DNA of 64,000 bases from Xylocopa sonorina (Eukaryota; Arthropoda; Insecta; Hymenoptera; Apidae), in contig NW_027490098.1 of assembly GCF_050948175.1 (NCBI RefSeq), forward strand, positions 1,984,001 to 2,048,000, written 5' to 3'. The translations under genes and the position numbers were made by a program. How positions within the stretch are numbered: position 1 is the first letter of the stretch; the number at the start of each line of letters is the position of its first letter. Positions 24,291-38,564 of this stretch are shown here, in pieces. The notes under the pieces are model-generated. The model saw only the letters and a list, made by a program, of their open reading frames with translations, was not told where the DNA came from and ran no database searches.

Positions 24291-26939
24291 GACGAGGAAT
24301 ACATGACACTTCGCAAATCATATTATATCTTACCATGAAACACAGAAATGAGATGCGATATCGCGTTTTAAGAAGGATTACAAATCTATTGCTACGATAC
24401 GTAGACATCTGCAAACGCTATTTCCTTGCAAGGAAGTGTCGCATTTACATTCATTTGAATCGTAGACGAGGAATGCATAACACTTCGCAATGAATATTAT
24501 ATCTTACCATGAAACACAGAAATGAGATGCGATATCGCGTTTTAAGAAGCATTAGAAATCTATTGCTACGACACGCAGACATCTGCAGACGCTATTTCCT
24601 AGCGAGGAAGTGTCGCATTCACATTCATTTGAAGTGTAGACGAGGAATATATAACACTTCGCAAATCATGCTATATCTTACCCTGAAACATAGAAATGAG
24701 ATGCGATATCGCGTTTTAAGAATCATATGAACTCTATTGCTACGATACGTAGACATCTGCAAACGCTATTTCCTTGCAAGGAAGTGTAGCATTTACTTTC
24801 ATTTGAATCGTAGACGAGGAATGCATAACACTTCGCAATGAATATTGTATCTTATCACAAGACATAGATATGAGATGCAATATCTCGTTTTAAGAAGCAT
24901 TTGAAGTCTATTGCTTCGATACGTAGACATCTGCAAACGCTATTTCCTTGCAAGGTAGTGTCGCATTTACATTCATTTGATGTGTAGACGAGGAATACAT
25001 AACACTTCGCAAATCATATTACATCTTACCATGAAACATAGAAATGAGATGCGATATCGCGTTTTAAGAAGCATTAGAACACTATTGCTACGATACGTAG
25101 ACAACTGCAAACGCTATTTCCTTGCCAGGAAGTGTCGCATTTACATTCATTTGAAGTGTAGACGAGCTATACATGACACTTCGCAAATCATATTATATCT
25201 TACCATGAATCATAGAAATGAGATGCGATATCGCGTTTTAAGAATCATATGAACTCTAGTGCTACGATACGTATACATCTGCAATCTCAATTTCCTTGCA
25301 AGGAAGTGTAGCATTTACATTCATTTGAATCGTAGACGAGGAATGCATAACACTTCGCAATGAATATTATATCTTATCATGAAACATAGATATGAGATGC
25401 AATATCTCGTTTTAAGAAGCATTTGAACTCTATTGCTACGATACCTAGACATCTGCAGACGCTATTTCCTAGCAAGGAAGTGTTGCATTTACATTCATTT
25501 GAAGTGTAAACGAGGAATACATGGCACTTCGCAAATCATATTATATCTTACCACGAAACATAGAAATGAGATGCGATATCGCGTTTTAAGAAGCATTAGA
25601 AATCTATTGCTACGATACGTAGACATCTGCAAACGCTATTTCCTTGCAAGGAAGTGTCGCATTTACATTCATTTGAATCGTAGACGAGGAATGCATAACA
25701 CTTTGCAATGAATATTATATCTTACCATGAAACACAGAAATGAGATGCGATATCGCGTTTTATGAAGCATTAGAAATCTATTGCTACGATATGTAGACAT
25801 CTGCAAACGCTATTACCTAGCGAGGAAGTGTCGCATTCACATTCATTTGAAGTGTAGACGAGGAATACATAACACTTCGCAAATCATGTTATATCTTACT
25901 ATGAAACATAGAAATGAGATGCGATATCGCGTTTTAAGAATCGTATGAACTCTAGTGCTACGATACGTATACATCTGCAATCTCAATTTCCTTGCAAGGA
26001 AGTGTAGCATTTACTTTCATTTGAATCGTAGACGAGGAATGCATAACACTTCGCAATGAATATTATATCTTATCACAAAACATAGATATGAGATGCAATA
26101 TCTAGTTTTAAGAAGCATTTCAACTCTATTGCTTCGATACGTAGACATCTGCAAACGCTATTTCCTTGCAAGGTAGTGTCGCATTTACATTCATTTGATG
26201 TGTAGACGAGGAATACATAACACTTCGCAAATCATATTACATCTTACCATGAAACATAGAAATGAGATGCGATATCGCGTTCTAAGAAGCATTAGAACAC
26301 TATTGCTACGATACGTAGACAACTGAAAACGCTATTTCCTTGCAAGGAAGTGTCGCATTTACATTCATTTGAAGTGTAGACGAGGAATACATAACACTTC
26401 GCAAATCATATTATATCTTACCATGAAACACAGAAATGAGATGCGATATTGCGTTTTAAGAAGCATTAGAAATCTATTGCTACGATACGTAGACATCTGC
26501 AAACGCTATTTCCTAGCGAGGAAGTGTCGCATTCGCATTCATTTGGAGTGCAGACGAGGAATACATAACACTTCGCAAATCATATTATATCTTACCATGA
26601 AACATAGAAATGAGATGCGATATCGCGCTTTAAGAAGCATTAGAAATCTATTGCTACGATACGTAGACATCTGCAAACGTTATTTCCTAGCGAGGAAGTG
26701 TCGCATTCACATTCATTTGAAGTGTAGACGAGGAATACATAACACTTCGCAAATCATATTATATCTTACCATGAAACATAGAAATGAGATGCGATATGGC
26801 GTTTGAAAAATCATAAAAACCCTATTGCTACGATACGTAGACATCTGCAAACGCTATTTCCTTGCAAGGAAGTGACGCATTCACATTCATTTGAAGTGTA
26901 GACGAGGAATACATAACACTTCGCAAATCATATTATATC
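24291..26939. repeat. Mosaic satellite segment between the 13-mer and 10-mer domains
   Basis: This part contains S-class monomers, a GACAACTG monomer (about 25,100), TATTACCTAGCGAGG (about 25,812) and ATTTGGAGTGCAGACG (about 26,540). The TATTACC and GGAGTGC variants reappear beyond 44 kb and 53 kb, linking this segment to the right-hand super-copies. Confidence 0.7.
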
Positions 26940-29883
26940 TTACCATGAAACATAGAAATGAGATGCGATATCGCGTTTTAAGAATCATATGAACTCTATT
27001 GCTACGATACGTAGACATCTGCAATCGCTATTTCCTTGCAAGGAAGCGTAGCATTTACTTTCATTTGAATCGTAGACGAGGAATGCATAACACTTCGCAA
27101 TGAATATTATATCTTATCATGGAACATAGATATGAGATGCAATATCTCGTTTTAAGAAGCATTTGAACTCTATTGCTACGATACCTAGACATCTGCAGAC
27201 GCTATTTCCTAGCAAGGAAGTGTTGCATTTACATTCATTTGAAGTGTAGACGAGGAATACATGGCACTTTGCAAATCATATTATATCTTACCACGAAACA
27301 TAGAAATGAGATGCGATATCGCGTTTTAAGAAGCATTAGAAATCTATGGCTACTATACGTAGACATCTGCAAACGCTATTTCCTTGCAAGGAAGTGTCGC
27401 ATTTACATTCATTTGAATCGTAGACGAGGAATGCATAACACTTCGCAATGAATATTATATCTTACCATGAAACACAGAAATGAGATGCGATATCGCGTTC
27501 TAAGAAGCATTAGAAATCTATTGCTACGATACGTAGACATCTGCAAACGCTATTTCCTAGCGAGGAAGTGTCGCATTCACATTCATTTTATGTGTAGACG
27601 AGGAATACATAACACTTCGCAAATCATATTATATCCTACTATGAAACATAGAAATGAGATGCGATATCGCGTTTTAAGAATCATAAGAACTCTATTGCTA
27701 CGATACGTAGACATCTGCAAACGCAATTTCCTTGCAAGGAAGTGTCGCATTTACATTCATTTGAATGGTAGACGAGGAATGCATAACACTTCGCGATGAA
27801 TATTATATCTTATCATGAAACATAGATATGAGATGCAATATCTCGTTTTAAGAAGCATTTGACCTCTATTGCTACGATACCTAGACATCTGCAGACGCTA
27901 TTTCCTAGCAAGGAAGTGTTGCATTTACATTCATTTGAAGTATAGACGAGGAATACATGGCACTTCGCAAATCATATTATATCTTACCACGAAACATAGA
28001 AATGAGATGCGATATCGCGTTTTAAGAAGCATTAGAAATCTATGGCTACTATACGTAGACATCTGCAAACGCTATTTCCTTGCAAGGAAGTGTCGCATTT
28101 ACATTCATTTGAATCGTAGACGAGGAATGCATAACACTTCGCAAATCATATTATATCTTACCATGAAACATAGAAATGAGATGCGATATCGCGTTTTAAG
28201 AATCATAAGAACTCTATTGCTACGATACGTAGACATCTGCAAACGCTATTTCCTTGCAAGGAAGTGTCGCATTTACATTCATTTGAAGTGTAGACGAGGA
28301 ATACATAACACTTCGCAAATCATATTGTATCTTACCATGAAACATAGAAATGAGATGCGATATCGCGTTTTAAGAAGCATTAGAAATCTATTGCAACGAT
28401 ACGTAGACATCTGCAAACGCTATTTCCTAGCGAGGAAGTGTCGCATTTACATTCATTTGAATCGTAGACGAGGAATGCATAACACTTCGCAATGAATATT
28501 ATATCTTACCATGAAACACAGAAATGAGATGCGATATCGCGTTCTAAGAAGCATTAGAAATCTATTGCTACGATACGTAGACATCTGCAAACGCTATTTA
28601 ATAGCGAGGAAGTGTCGCATTCACATTCATTTGATGTGTAGACGAGGAATACATAACACTTCGCAAATCATGTTATATCTTACCATGAAACATAGAAATG
28701 AGATGCGATATCGCGTTTTAAGAATCATATGAACTCTATTGCTACGATACGTAGACATCTGCAATCGCTATTTCCTTGCAAGGAAGCGTAGCATTTACTT
28801 TCATTTGAATCGTAGACGAGGAATGCATAACACTTCGCAATGAATATTATATCTTATCATGAAACATAGATATGAGATGCAATATCTCGTTTTAAGAAGC
28901 ATTTGAACTCTATTGCTACGATACCTAGACATCTGCAGACGCTATTTCCTAGCAAGGAAGTGTTGCATTTACATTCATTTGAAGTGTAGACGAGGAATAC
29001 ATGGCACTTTGCAAATCATATTATATCTTACCACGAAACATAGAAATGAGATGCGATATCGCGTTTTAAGAAGCATTAGAAATCTATTGCTACGATACGT
29101 AGACATCTGCAAACGCTATTTCCTTGCAAGGAAGTGTCGCATTTACATTCATTTGAATCGTAGACGAGGAATGCATAACACTTCGCAATGAATATTATAT
29201 CTTACCATGAAACACAGAAATGAGATGCGATATCGCGTTCTAAGAAGCATTAGAAATCTATTGCTACGATACGTAGACAACTGCAAACGCTATTTCCTAG
29301 CGAGGAAGTGTCGCATTCACATTCATTTGATGTGTAGACGAGGAATACATAACATTTCGCAAATCATATTATATCCTACTATGAAACATAGAAATGAGAT
29401 GCGATATCGCGTTTTAAGAATCATAAGAACTCTATTGCTACGATACGTAGACATCTGCAAACGCAATTTCCTTGCAAGGAAATGTCGCATTTACATTCAT
29501 TTGAATGGTAGACGAGGAATGCATAACACTTCGCAATGAATATTATATCTTATCATGAAACATAGATATGAGATGCAATATCTCGTTTTAAGAAACATTT
29601 GACCTCTATTGCTACGATACCTAGACATCTGCAGACGCTATTTCCTAGCAAGGAAGTGTTGCATTTACATTCATTTGAAGTATAGACGAAGAATACATGG
29701 CACTTCGCAAATCATATTATATCTTACCACGAAACATAGAAATGAGATGCGATATCGCGTTTTAAGAAGCATTAGAAATCTATTGCTACTATACGTAGAC
29801 ATCTGCAAACGCTATTTCCTTGCAAGGAAGTGTCGCATTTACATTCATTTGAATCGTAGACGAGGAATGCATAACACTTCGCA
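26940..29883. repeat. 10-mer higher-order repeat, 1,740-bp period, about 1.7 copies
   Basis: The segment 26,940-28,143 recurs at 28,680-29,883. Shared variants include GGAAGCGTAGC, CACTTTGCAAATC (27,266 and 29,006), TATCCTACTATG and GAATGGTAGACG. The copies differ at single bases such as CTATGGCTACTATAC (27,346) against CTATTGCTACGATAC. At 28,144 copy 1 continues with main-class sequence whereas copy 2 carries a Q junction, which marks the end of the duplicated unit. Confidence 0.85.
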
Positions 29884-32449
29884 ATGAATATTATATCTTA
29901 CCATGAAACACAGTAATGAGATGCGATATCGCGTTTTAAGAAGCATTAGAAATCTATTGCTACGATACGTAGACATCTGCAAACGCTATTTCCTAGCGAG
30001 GAAGTGTCGCATTCACATTCATTTGAAGTCTAGACGAGGAGTACATAACACTTCGCAAATCATATTATATCTTACCATGAAACATAGAAATGAGATGCGT
30101 TAACGCATTTTTAGAATCATAAGAACTCTATTGCTACGATACGTAGACATCTGCAAACGCCATTTCCTTGCAAGGAAGTGTCGCATTTACATTCATTTGA
30201 ATCGTAGACGAGGAATGCATAACACTTCGCAATAAATATTATATCTTATCATGAAACATAGATATGAGATGCAATATCTCGTTTTAAGAAGCATTTGAAC
30301 TCTATTGCTTCGATACGTAGACATCTGCAAACGCTATTTCTTTGCAAGGAAGTGTCACATTTACATTCATTTGAAGTGTAGACGAGGAATACATAACACT
30401 TCGCAAATCATATTACATCTTATCATGAAACATAGAAATGAGATGCGATATCGCGTTTTAAGAAGCATTACAAATCTAATGCTACGATACGTAGACATCT
30501 GCAAACGCTATTTCCTTGCAAGGAAGTGTCGCATTTACATTCATTTGAAGTGTAGACGAGGAATACATAACACTTCGCAAATCATATTGTATCTTACCAT
30601 GAAACATAGAAATGAGATGCGATATCGCGTTTTAAGAAGCATTAGAAATCTATTGCAACGATACGTAGGCATCTGCAAACGCTATTTCCTAGCGAGGAAG
30701 TGTCGCATTTACATTCATTTGAATCGTAGACGAGGAATGCATAACACTTCGCAATGAATATTATATCTTACCATGAAACACAGAAATGAGATGCGATATC
30801 GCGTTCTAAGAAGCATTAGAAATCTATTGCTACGATACGTAGACATCTGCAAACGCTATTTCCTAGCGAGGAAGTGTCGCATTCACATTCATTTGATGTG
30901 TAGACGAGGAATACATAACACTTCGCAAATCATGTTATATCTTACCATGAAACATAGAAATGAGATGCGATATCGCGTTTTAAGAATCATATGAACTCTA
31001 TTGCTACGATACGTAGACATCTGCAATCACTATTTCCTTGCAAGGAAGTGTAGCATTTACTTTCATTTGAATCGTAGACGAGGAATGCATAACACTTCGC
31101 AAATCATATTATATCTTACCATGAAACATAGAAATGAGATGCGATATCGCGTTTTAAGAATCATAAGAACTCTATTGCTACGATACGTAGACATCTGCAA
31201 ACGCTATTTCCTTGCAAGGAAGTGTCGCATTTACATTAATTTGAAGTATAGACGGGGAATACATAACACTTCGCAAATCATATTGTATCTTACCATGAAA
31301 CATAGAAATGAGATGCGATATCGCGTTTTAAGAAGCATTAGAAATCTATTGCAACGATACGTAGACATCTGCAAACGCTATTTCCTAGCGAGGAAGTGTC
31401 GCATTCACATTCATTTGAAGTGTAGACGAGGAATACATAACACTTCGCAAATTATATTACATCCTACCATGAAACATAGAAATGAGATGCGATATCGCGT
31501 TTTAAGAATCATATGAACTCTATTGCTACGATACGTAGACATCTGCAATCGCTATTTCCTTGCAAGGAAGCGTAGCATTTACTTTCATTTGAATCGTAGA
31601 CGAGGAATGCATAACACTTCGCAATGAATATTATATCTTATCATGAAACATAGATATGAGATGCAATATCTCGTTTTAAGAAGCATTTGAACTCTATTGC
31701 TTCGATACGTAGACATCTGCAAATGCTATTTCCTTGCAAGGAAGTGTCGCATTTACATTCATTTGAAGTGTAGACGAGGAATACATGACACTTCGCAAAT
31801 CATATTATATCTTACCATGAGACATAGAAATGAGATGCGATATCGCGTTTTAAGATGCATTAGAATTCTATTGCTACGATACGTAGACATCTGCAAACGC
31901 TATTTCCTTGCAAGGAAGTGTCGCATTTACATTCATTTGAATCGTAGACGAGGAATGCATAACACTTCGCAATGAATATTATATCTTATCATGAAACATA
32001 GATATGAGATGCAATATCTCGTTTTAAGAAGCATTTGAACTCTATTGCATCGATACGTAGACATCTGCAAACGCTATTTCCTTGCAAGGAAGTGTCGCAT
32101 TTACATTCATTTGAAGTGTAGACGAGGAATACATAACACTTCGCAAATCATATTATATCCTACTATGAAACATAGAAATGAGATGCGATATCGCGTTTTA
32201 AGAATCATATGAACTCTATTGCTATGATACGTATACATCTGCAATCTCAATTTCCTTGCAAGGAAGTGTAGCACTTACTTTCATTTGAATCGTAGACGAG
32301 GAATGCATAACACTTCGCAATGAATATTATATCTTATCACGAAACATAGATATGAGATGCAATATCTCGTATTAAGAAGCATTTGACCTCTATTGCTACG
32401 ATACCTAGACATCTGCAGACGCTATTTCCTAGCAAGGAAGTGTCGCATT
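29884..32449. repeat. Mosaic segment linking the 10-mer and 14-mer domains
   Basis: It contains the last ATGCGTTAACGCAT palindrome (30,095) and a copy of the CTAATGCTACG set. The part from about 31,160 to 32,420 matches about 22,982-24,242 at an offset of exactly 8,178 bp, 47 monomers with no net indel, and shares the GACGGGGAATAC, GGAAGCGTAGC and TTAGAATTC variants. Confidence 0.75.
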
Positions 32450-34820
32450 CACATTCATTTGATGTGTAGACGAGGAATACATAACACTTCGCAAATCATA
32501 TTATATCCTACTATGAAACATAGAAATGAGATGCGATATCGCGTTTTAAGAATCATAAGAACTCTATTGCTACGATACGTAGACATCTGCAAACGCAATT
32601 TCCTTGCAAGGAAGTGTCGCATTTACATTCATTTGAATGGTAGACGAGGAATGCATAACACTTCGCAATAAATATTATATCTTATCACAAAACATAGATA
32701 TGAGATGCAATATCTCGTTTTAAGAAGCATTTGAACTCTATTGCTTCGATACGTAGACATCTGCAAACGCTATTTCTTTGCAAGGAAGTGTCACATTTAC
32801 ATTCATTTGAAGTGTAGACGAGGAATACATAACACTTCGCAAATCATATTACATCTTATCATGAAACATAGAAATGAGATGCGATATCGCGTTTTAAGAA
32901 GCATTACAAATCTAATGCTACGATACGTAGACATCTGCAAACGCTATTTCCTTGCAAGGAAGTGTCGCATTTACATTCATTTGAAGTGTAGACGAGGAAT
33001 ACATAACACTTCGCAAATCATATTATATCTTACCATGAAACATAGAAATGAGATGCGATATCGCGTTTTAAGAATCATAAGAACTCTATTGCTACGATAC
33101 GTAGACATCTGCAAACGCTATTTCCTTGCAAGGAAGTGTCGCATTTACATTAATTTGAAGTATAGACGGGGAATACATAACACTTCGCAAATCATATTGT
33201 ATCTTACCATGAAACATAGAAATGAGATGCGATATCGCGTTTTAAGAAGCATTAGAAATCTATTGCAACGATACGTAGACATCTGCAAACTCTATTTCCT
33301 AGCGAGGAAGTGTCGCATTCACATTCATTTGAAGTGTAGACGAGGAATACATAACACTTCGCAAATTATATTACATCCTACCGTGAAACATAGAAATGAG
33401 ATGCGATATCGCGTTTTAAGAATCATATGAACCCTGTTGCTACGATACGTAGACATCTGCAATCGCTATTTCCTTGCAAGGAAGCGTAGCATTTACTTTC
33501 ATTTGAATCGTAGACGAGGAATGCATAACACTTCGCAATGAATATTATATCTTATCATGAAACATAGATATGAGATGCAATATCTCGTTTTAAGAAGCAT
33601 TTGAACTCTATTGCTTCGATACGTAGACATCTGCAAATGCTATTTCCTTGCAAGGAAGTGTCGCATTTACATTCATTTGAAGTGTATACGAGGAATACAT
33701 AACACTTCGCAAATCATATTACATCTTATCATGAAACATAGAAATGAGATGCGATATCGCGTTTTAAGAAGCATTACAAATCTAATGCTACGATACGTAG
33801 ACATCTGCAAACGCTATTTCCTTGCAAGGAAGTGTCGCATTTACATTCATTTGAAGTGTAGACGAGGAATACATAACACTTCGCAAATCATATTATATCT
33901 TACCATGAAACATAGAAATGAGATGCGATATCGCGTTTTAAGAATCATAAGAACTCTATTGCTACGATACGTAGACATCTGCAAACGCTATTTCCTTGCA
34001 AGGAAGTGTCGCATTTACATTAATTTGAAGTATAGACGGGGAATACATAACACTTCGCAAATCATATTGTATCTTACCATGAAACATAGAAATGAGATGC
34101 GATATCGCGTTTTAAGAAGCATTAGAAATCTATTGCAACGATACGTAGACATCTGCAAACGCTATTTCCTAGCGAGGAAGTGTCGCATTCACATTCATTT
34201 GAAGTGTAGACGAGGAATACATAACACTTCGCAAATTATATTACATCCTACCATGAAACATAGAAATGAGATGCGATATCGCGTTTTAAGAATCATATGA
34301 ACTCTATTGCTACGATACGTAGACATCTGCAATCGCTATTTCCTTGCAAGGAAGCGTAGCATTTACTTTCATTTGAATCGTAGACGAGGAATGCATAACA
34401 CTTCGCAATGAATATTATATCTTATCATGAAACATAGATATGAGATGCAATATCTCGTTTTAAGAAGCATTTGAACTCTATTGCTTCGATACGTAGACAT
34501 CTGCAAATGCTATTTCCTTGCAAGGAAGTGTCGCATTTACATTCATTTGAAGTGTAGACGAGGAATACATGACACTTCGCAAATCATATTATATCTTACC
34601 ATGAGACATAGAAATGAGATGCGATATCGCGTTTTAAGATGCATTAGAATTCTATTGCTACGATACGTAGACATCTGCAAACGCTATTTCCTTGCAAGGA
34701 AGTGTCGCATTTACATTCATTTGAATCGTAGACGAGGAATGCATAACACTTCGCAATGAATATTATATCTTATCATGAAACATAGATATGATATGCAATA
34801 TCTCGTTTTAAGAAGCATTT
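32450..34820. repeat. 14-mer higher-order repeat, copy 1, with nested 5-mer duplication
   Basis: This block pairs with the next at an offset of 2,436 bp (14 monomers). Private variants shared by both include GAACCCTGTTGC (33,430), GCAAACTCTATT (33,283) and ACCGTGAAAC (33,381). Inside, a 5-monomer unit (870 bp) is itself duplicated: sequence from about 32,830 recurs from about 33,700. Copy 1 has GTGTATACGAGG near 33,683 where copy 2 keeps GTGTAGACGAGG. Confidence 0.88.
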
Positions 34821-34885
34821 GAACTCTATTGCATCGATACGTAGACATCTGCAAACGCTATTTCCTTGCAAGGAAGTGTCGCATT

Positions 34886-37256
34886 TACATTCATTTGAAG
34901 TGTAGACGAGGAATACATAACACTTCGCAAATCATATTATATCCTACTATGAAACATAGAAATGAGATGCGATATCGCGTTTTAAGAATCATAAGAACTC
35001 TATTGCTACGATACGTAGACATCTGCAAACGCAATTTCCTTGCAAGGAAGTGTCGCATTTACATTCATTTGAATGGTAGACGAGGAATGCATAACACTTC
35101 GCAATGAATATTATATCTTATCACAAAACATAGATATGAGATGCAATATCTCGTTTTAAGAAGCATTTGAACTCTATTGCTTCGATACGTAGACATCTGC
35201 AAACGCTATTTCTTTGCAAGGAAGTGTCACATTTACATTCATTTGAAGTGTAGACGAGGAATACATAACACTTCGCAAATCATATTACATCTTATCATGA
35301 AACATAGAAATGAGATGCGATATCGCGTTTTAAGAAGCATTACAAATCTAATGCTACGATACGTAGACATCTGCAAACGCTATTTCCTTGCAAGGAAGTG
35401 TCGCATTTACATTCATTTGAAGTGTAGACGAGGAATACATAACACTTCGCAAATCATATTATATCTTACCATGAAACATAGAAATGAGATGCGATATCGC
35501 GTTTTAAGAATCATAAGAACTCTATTGCTACGATACGTAGACATCTGCAAACGCTATTTCCTTGCAAGGAAGTGTCGCATTTACATTAATTTGAAGTATA
35601 GACGGGGAATACATAACACTTCGCAAATCATATTGTATCTTACCATGAAACATAGAAATGAGATGCGATATCGCGTTTTAAGAAGCATTAGAAATCTATT
35701 GCAACGATACGTAGACATCTGCAAACTCTATTTCCTAGCGAGGAAGTGTCGCATTCACATTCATTTGAAGTGTAGACGAGGAATACATAACACTTCGCAA
35801 ATTATATTACATCCTACCGTGAAACATAGAAATGAGATGCGATATCGCGTTTTAAGAATCATATGAACCCTGTTGCTACGATACGTAGACATCTGCAATC
35901 GCTATTTCCTTGCAAGGAAGCGTAGCATTTACTTTCATTTGAATCGTAGACGAGGAATGCATAACACTTCGCAATGAATATTATATCTTATCATGAAACA
36001 TAGATATGAGATGCAATATCTCGTTTTAAGAAGCATTTGAACTCTATTGCTTCGATACGTAGACATCTGCAAATGCTATTTCCTTGCAAGGAAGTGTCGC
36101 ATTTACATTCATTTGAAGTGTAGACGAGGAATACATAACACTTCGCAAATCATATTACATCTTATCATGAAACATAGAAATGAGATGCGATATCGCGTTT
36201 TAAGAAGCATTACAAATCTAATGCTACGATACGTAGACATCTGCAAACGCTATTTCCTTGCAAGGAAGTGTCGCATTTACATTCATTTGAAGTGTAGACG
36301 AGGAATACATAACACTTCGCAAATCATATTATATCTTACCATGAAACATAGAAATGAGATGCGATATCGCGTTTTAAGAATCATAAGAACTCTATTGCTA
36401 CGATACGTAGACATCTGCAAACGCTATTTCCTTGCAAGGAAGTGTCGCATTTACATTAATTTGAAGTATAGACGGGGAATACATAACACTTCGCAAATCA
36501 TATTGTATCTTACCATGAAACATAGAAATGAGATGCGATATCGCGTTTTAAGAAGCATTAGAAATCTATTGCAACGATACGTAGACATCTGCAAACGCTA
36601 TTTCCTAGCGAGGAAGTGTCGCATTCACATTCATTTGAAGTGTAGACGAGGAATACATAACACTTCGCAAATTATATTACATCCTACCATGAAACATAGA
36701 AATGAGATGCGATATCGCGTTTTAAGAATCATATGAACTCTATTGCTACGATACGTAGACATCTGCAATCGCTATTTCCTTGCAAGGAAGCGTAGCATTT
36801 ACTTTCATTTGAATCGTAGACGAGGAATGCATAACACTTCGCAATGAATATTATATCTTATCATGAAACATAGATATGAGATGCAATATCTCGTTTTAAG
36901 AAGCATTTGAACTCTATTGCTTCGATACGTAGACATCTGCAAATGCTATTTCCTTGCAAGGAAGTGTCGCATTTACATTCATTTGAAGTGTAGACGAGGA
37001 ATACATGACACTTCGCAAATCATATTATATCTTACCATGAGACATAGAAATGAGATGCGATATCGCGTTTTAAGATGCATTAGAATTCTATTGCTACGAT
37101 ACGTAGACATCTGCAAACGCTATTTCCTTGCAAGGAAGTGTCGCATTTACATTCATTTGAATCGTAGACGAGGAATGCATAACACTTCGCAATGAATATT
37201 ATATCTTATCATGAAACATAGATATGAGATGCAATATCTCGTTCTAAGAAGCATTT
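34886..37256. repeat. 14-mer higher-order repeat, copy 2, with nested 5-mer duplication
   Basis: This is the near-identical downstream partner, showing the same internal 870-bp duplication (from about 35,266 and 36,136). The two copies share the CCCTGTTGC, AACTCTATT and ACCGTGAAAC variants at the equivalent places and differ at only a few positions I noticed. The nested duplication therefore predates the 14-mer duplication. Confidence 0.88.
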
Positions 37257-38564
37257 GAACTCTATTGCTTCGATACGTAGACATCTGCAAACGCTATTTC
37301 CTTGCAAGGAAGTGTCGCATTTACATTCATTTGAAGTGTAGACGAGGAATACATAACACTTCGCAAATCATATTATATCCTACTATGAAACATAGAAATG
37401 AGATGCGATATCGCGTTTTAAGAATCATATGAACTCTATTGCTACGATACGTATACATCTGCAATCTCAATTTCCTTGCAAGGAAGTGTAGCACTTACTT
37501 TCATTTGAATCGTAGACGAGGAATGCATAACACTTCGCAATGAATATTATATCTTATCACGAAACATAGATATGAGATGCAATATCTCGTATTAAGAAGC
37601 ATTTGACCTCTATTGCTACGATACCTAGACATCTGCAGACGCTATTTCCTAGCAAGGAAGTGTTGCATTTACATTCATTTGAAGTGTAGACGAGGAATAC
37701 ATGGCACTTCGCAAATCATATTATATCTTACCACGAAACATAGAAATGAGATGCGATATCGCGTTTTAAGAAGCATTAGAAATCTATTGCTACGATACGT
37801 AGACATCTGCAAACGCTATTTCCTTGCAAGGAAGTGTCGCATTTACATTCATTTGAATCGTAGACGAGGAATGCATAACACTTCGCAATGAATATTATAT
37901 CTTACCATGAAACACAGAAATGAGATGCGATATCGCGTTTTAAGAAGCATTAGAAATCTATTGCTACGATACGTAGACATCTGCAAACGCTATTTCCTAG
38001 CGAGGAAGTGTCGCATTCACATTCATTTGAAGTCTAGACGAGGAATACATAACACTTCGCAAATCATATTATATCTTACCATGAATCATAGAAATGAGAT
38101 GCGATATCGCGTTTTAAGAATCATAAGAACTCTATTGCTACGATACGTAGGCATCTGCAAACGCTATTTCCTTGCAAGGAAGTGTCGCATTTACATTCAT
38201 TTGAAGTGTAGACGAGGAATACATAACACTTCGCAAATCATGTTATATCTTACCATGAAACATAGAAATGAGATGCGATATCGCGTTTTAAGAATCATAT
38301 GAACTCTATTGCTACGATACGTAGACATCTGCAATCGCTATTTCCTTGCAAGGAAGTGTAGCATTTACTTTCATTTGAATCGTAGACGAGGAATGCATAA
38401 CACTTCGCAATGAATATTATATCTTATCACAAAACATAGATATGAGATGCAATATCTCGTTTTAAGAAGCATGTGAACTCTATTGCTTCGATACGTAGAC
38501 ATCTGCAAACGCTATTTCCTTGCAAGGAAGTGTCGCATTTACATTCATTTGAAGTGTAGACGAG
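37257..38564. repeat. Mosaic satellite segment between the 14-mer and 5-mer domains
   Basis: It continues with main, S and Q monomers like those at 21.6-22.2 kb, then a TGAAGTCTAGACGAGG variant near 38,028 seen earlier at about 7,576, 13,496 and 30,026. GATACGTAGGCATC occurs near 38,143 and AAGCATGTGAAC near 38,466. No independent unit is evident. Confidence 0.65.
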
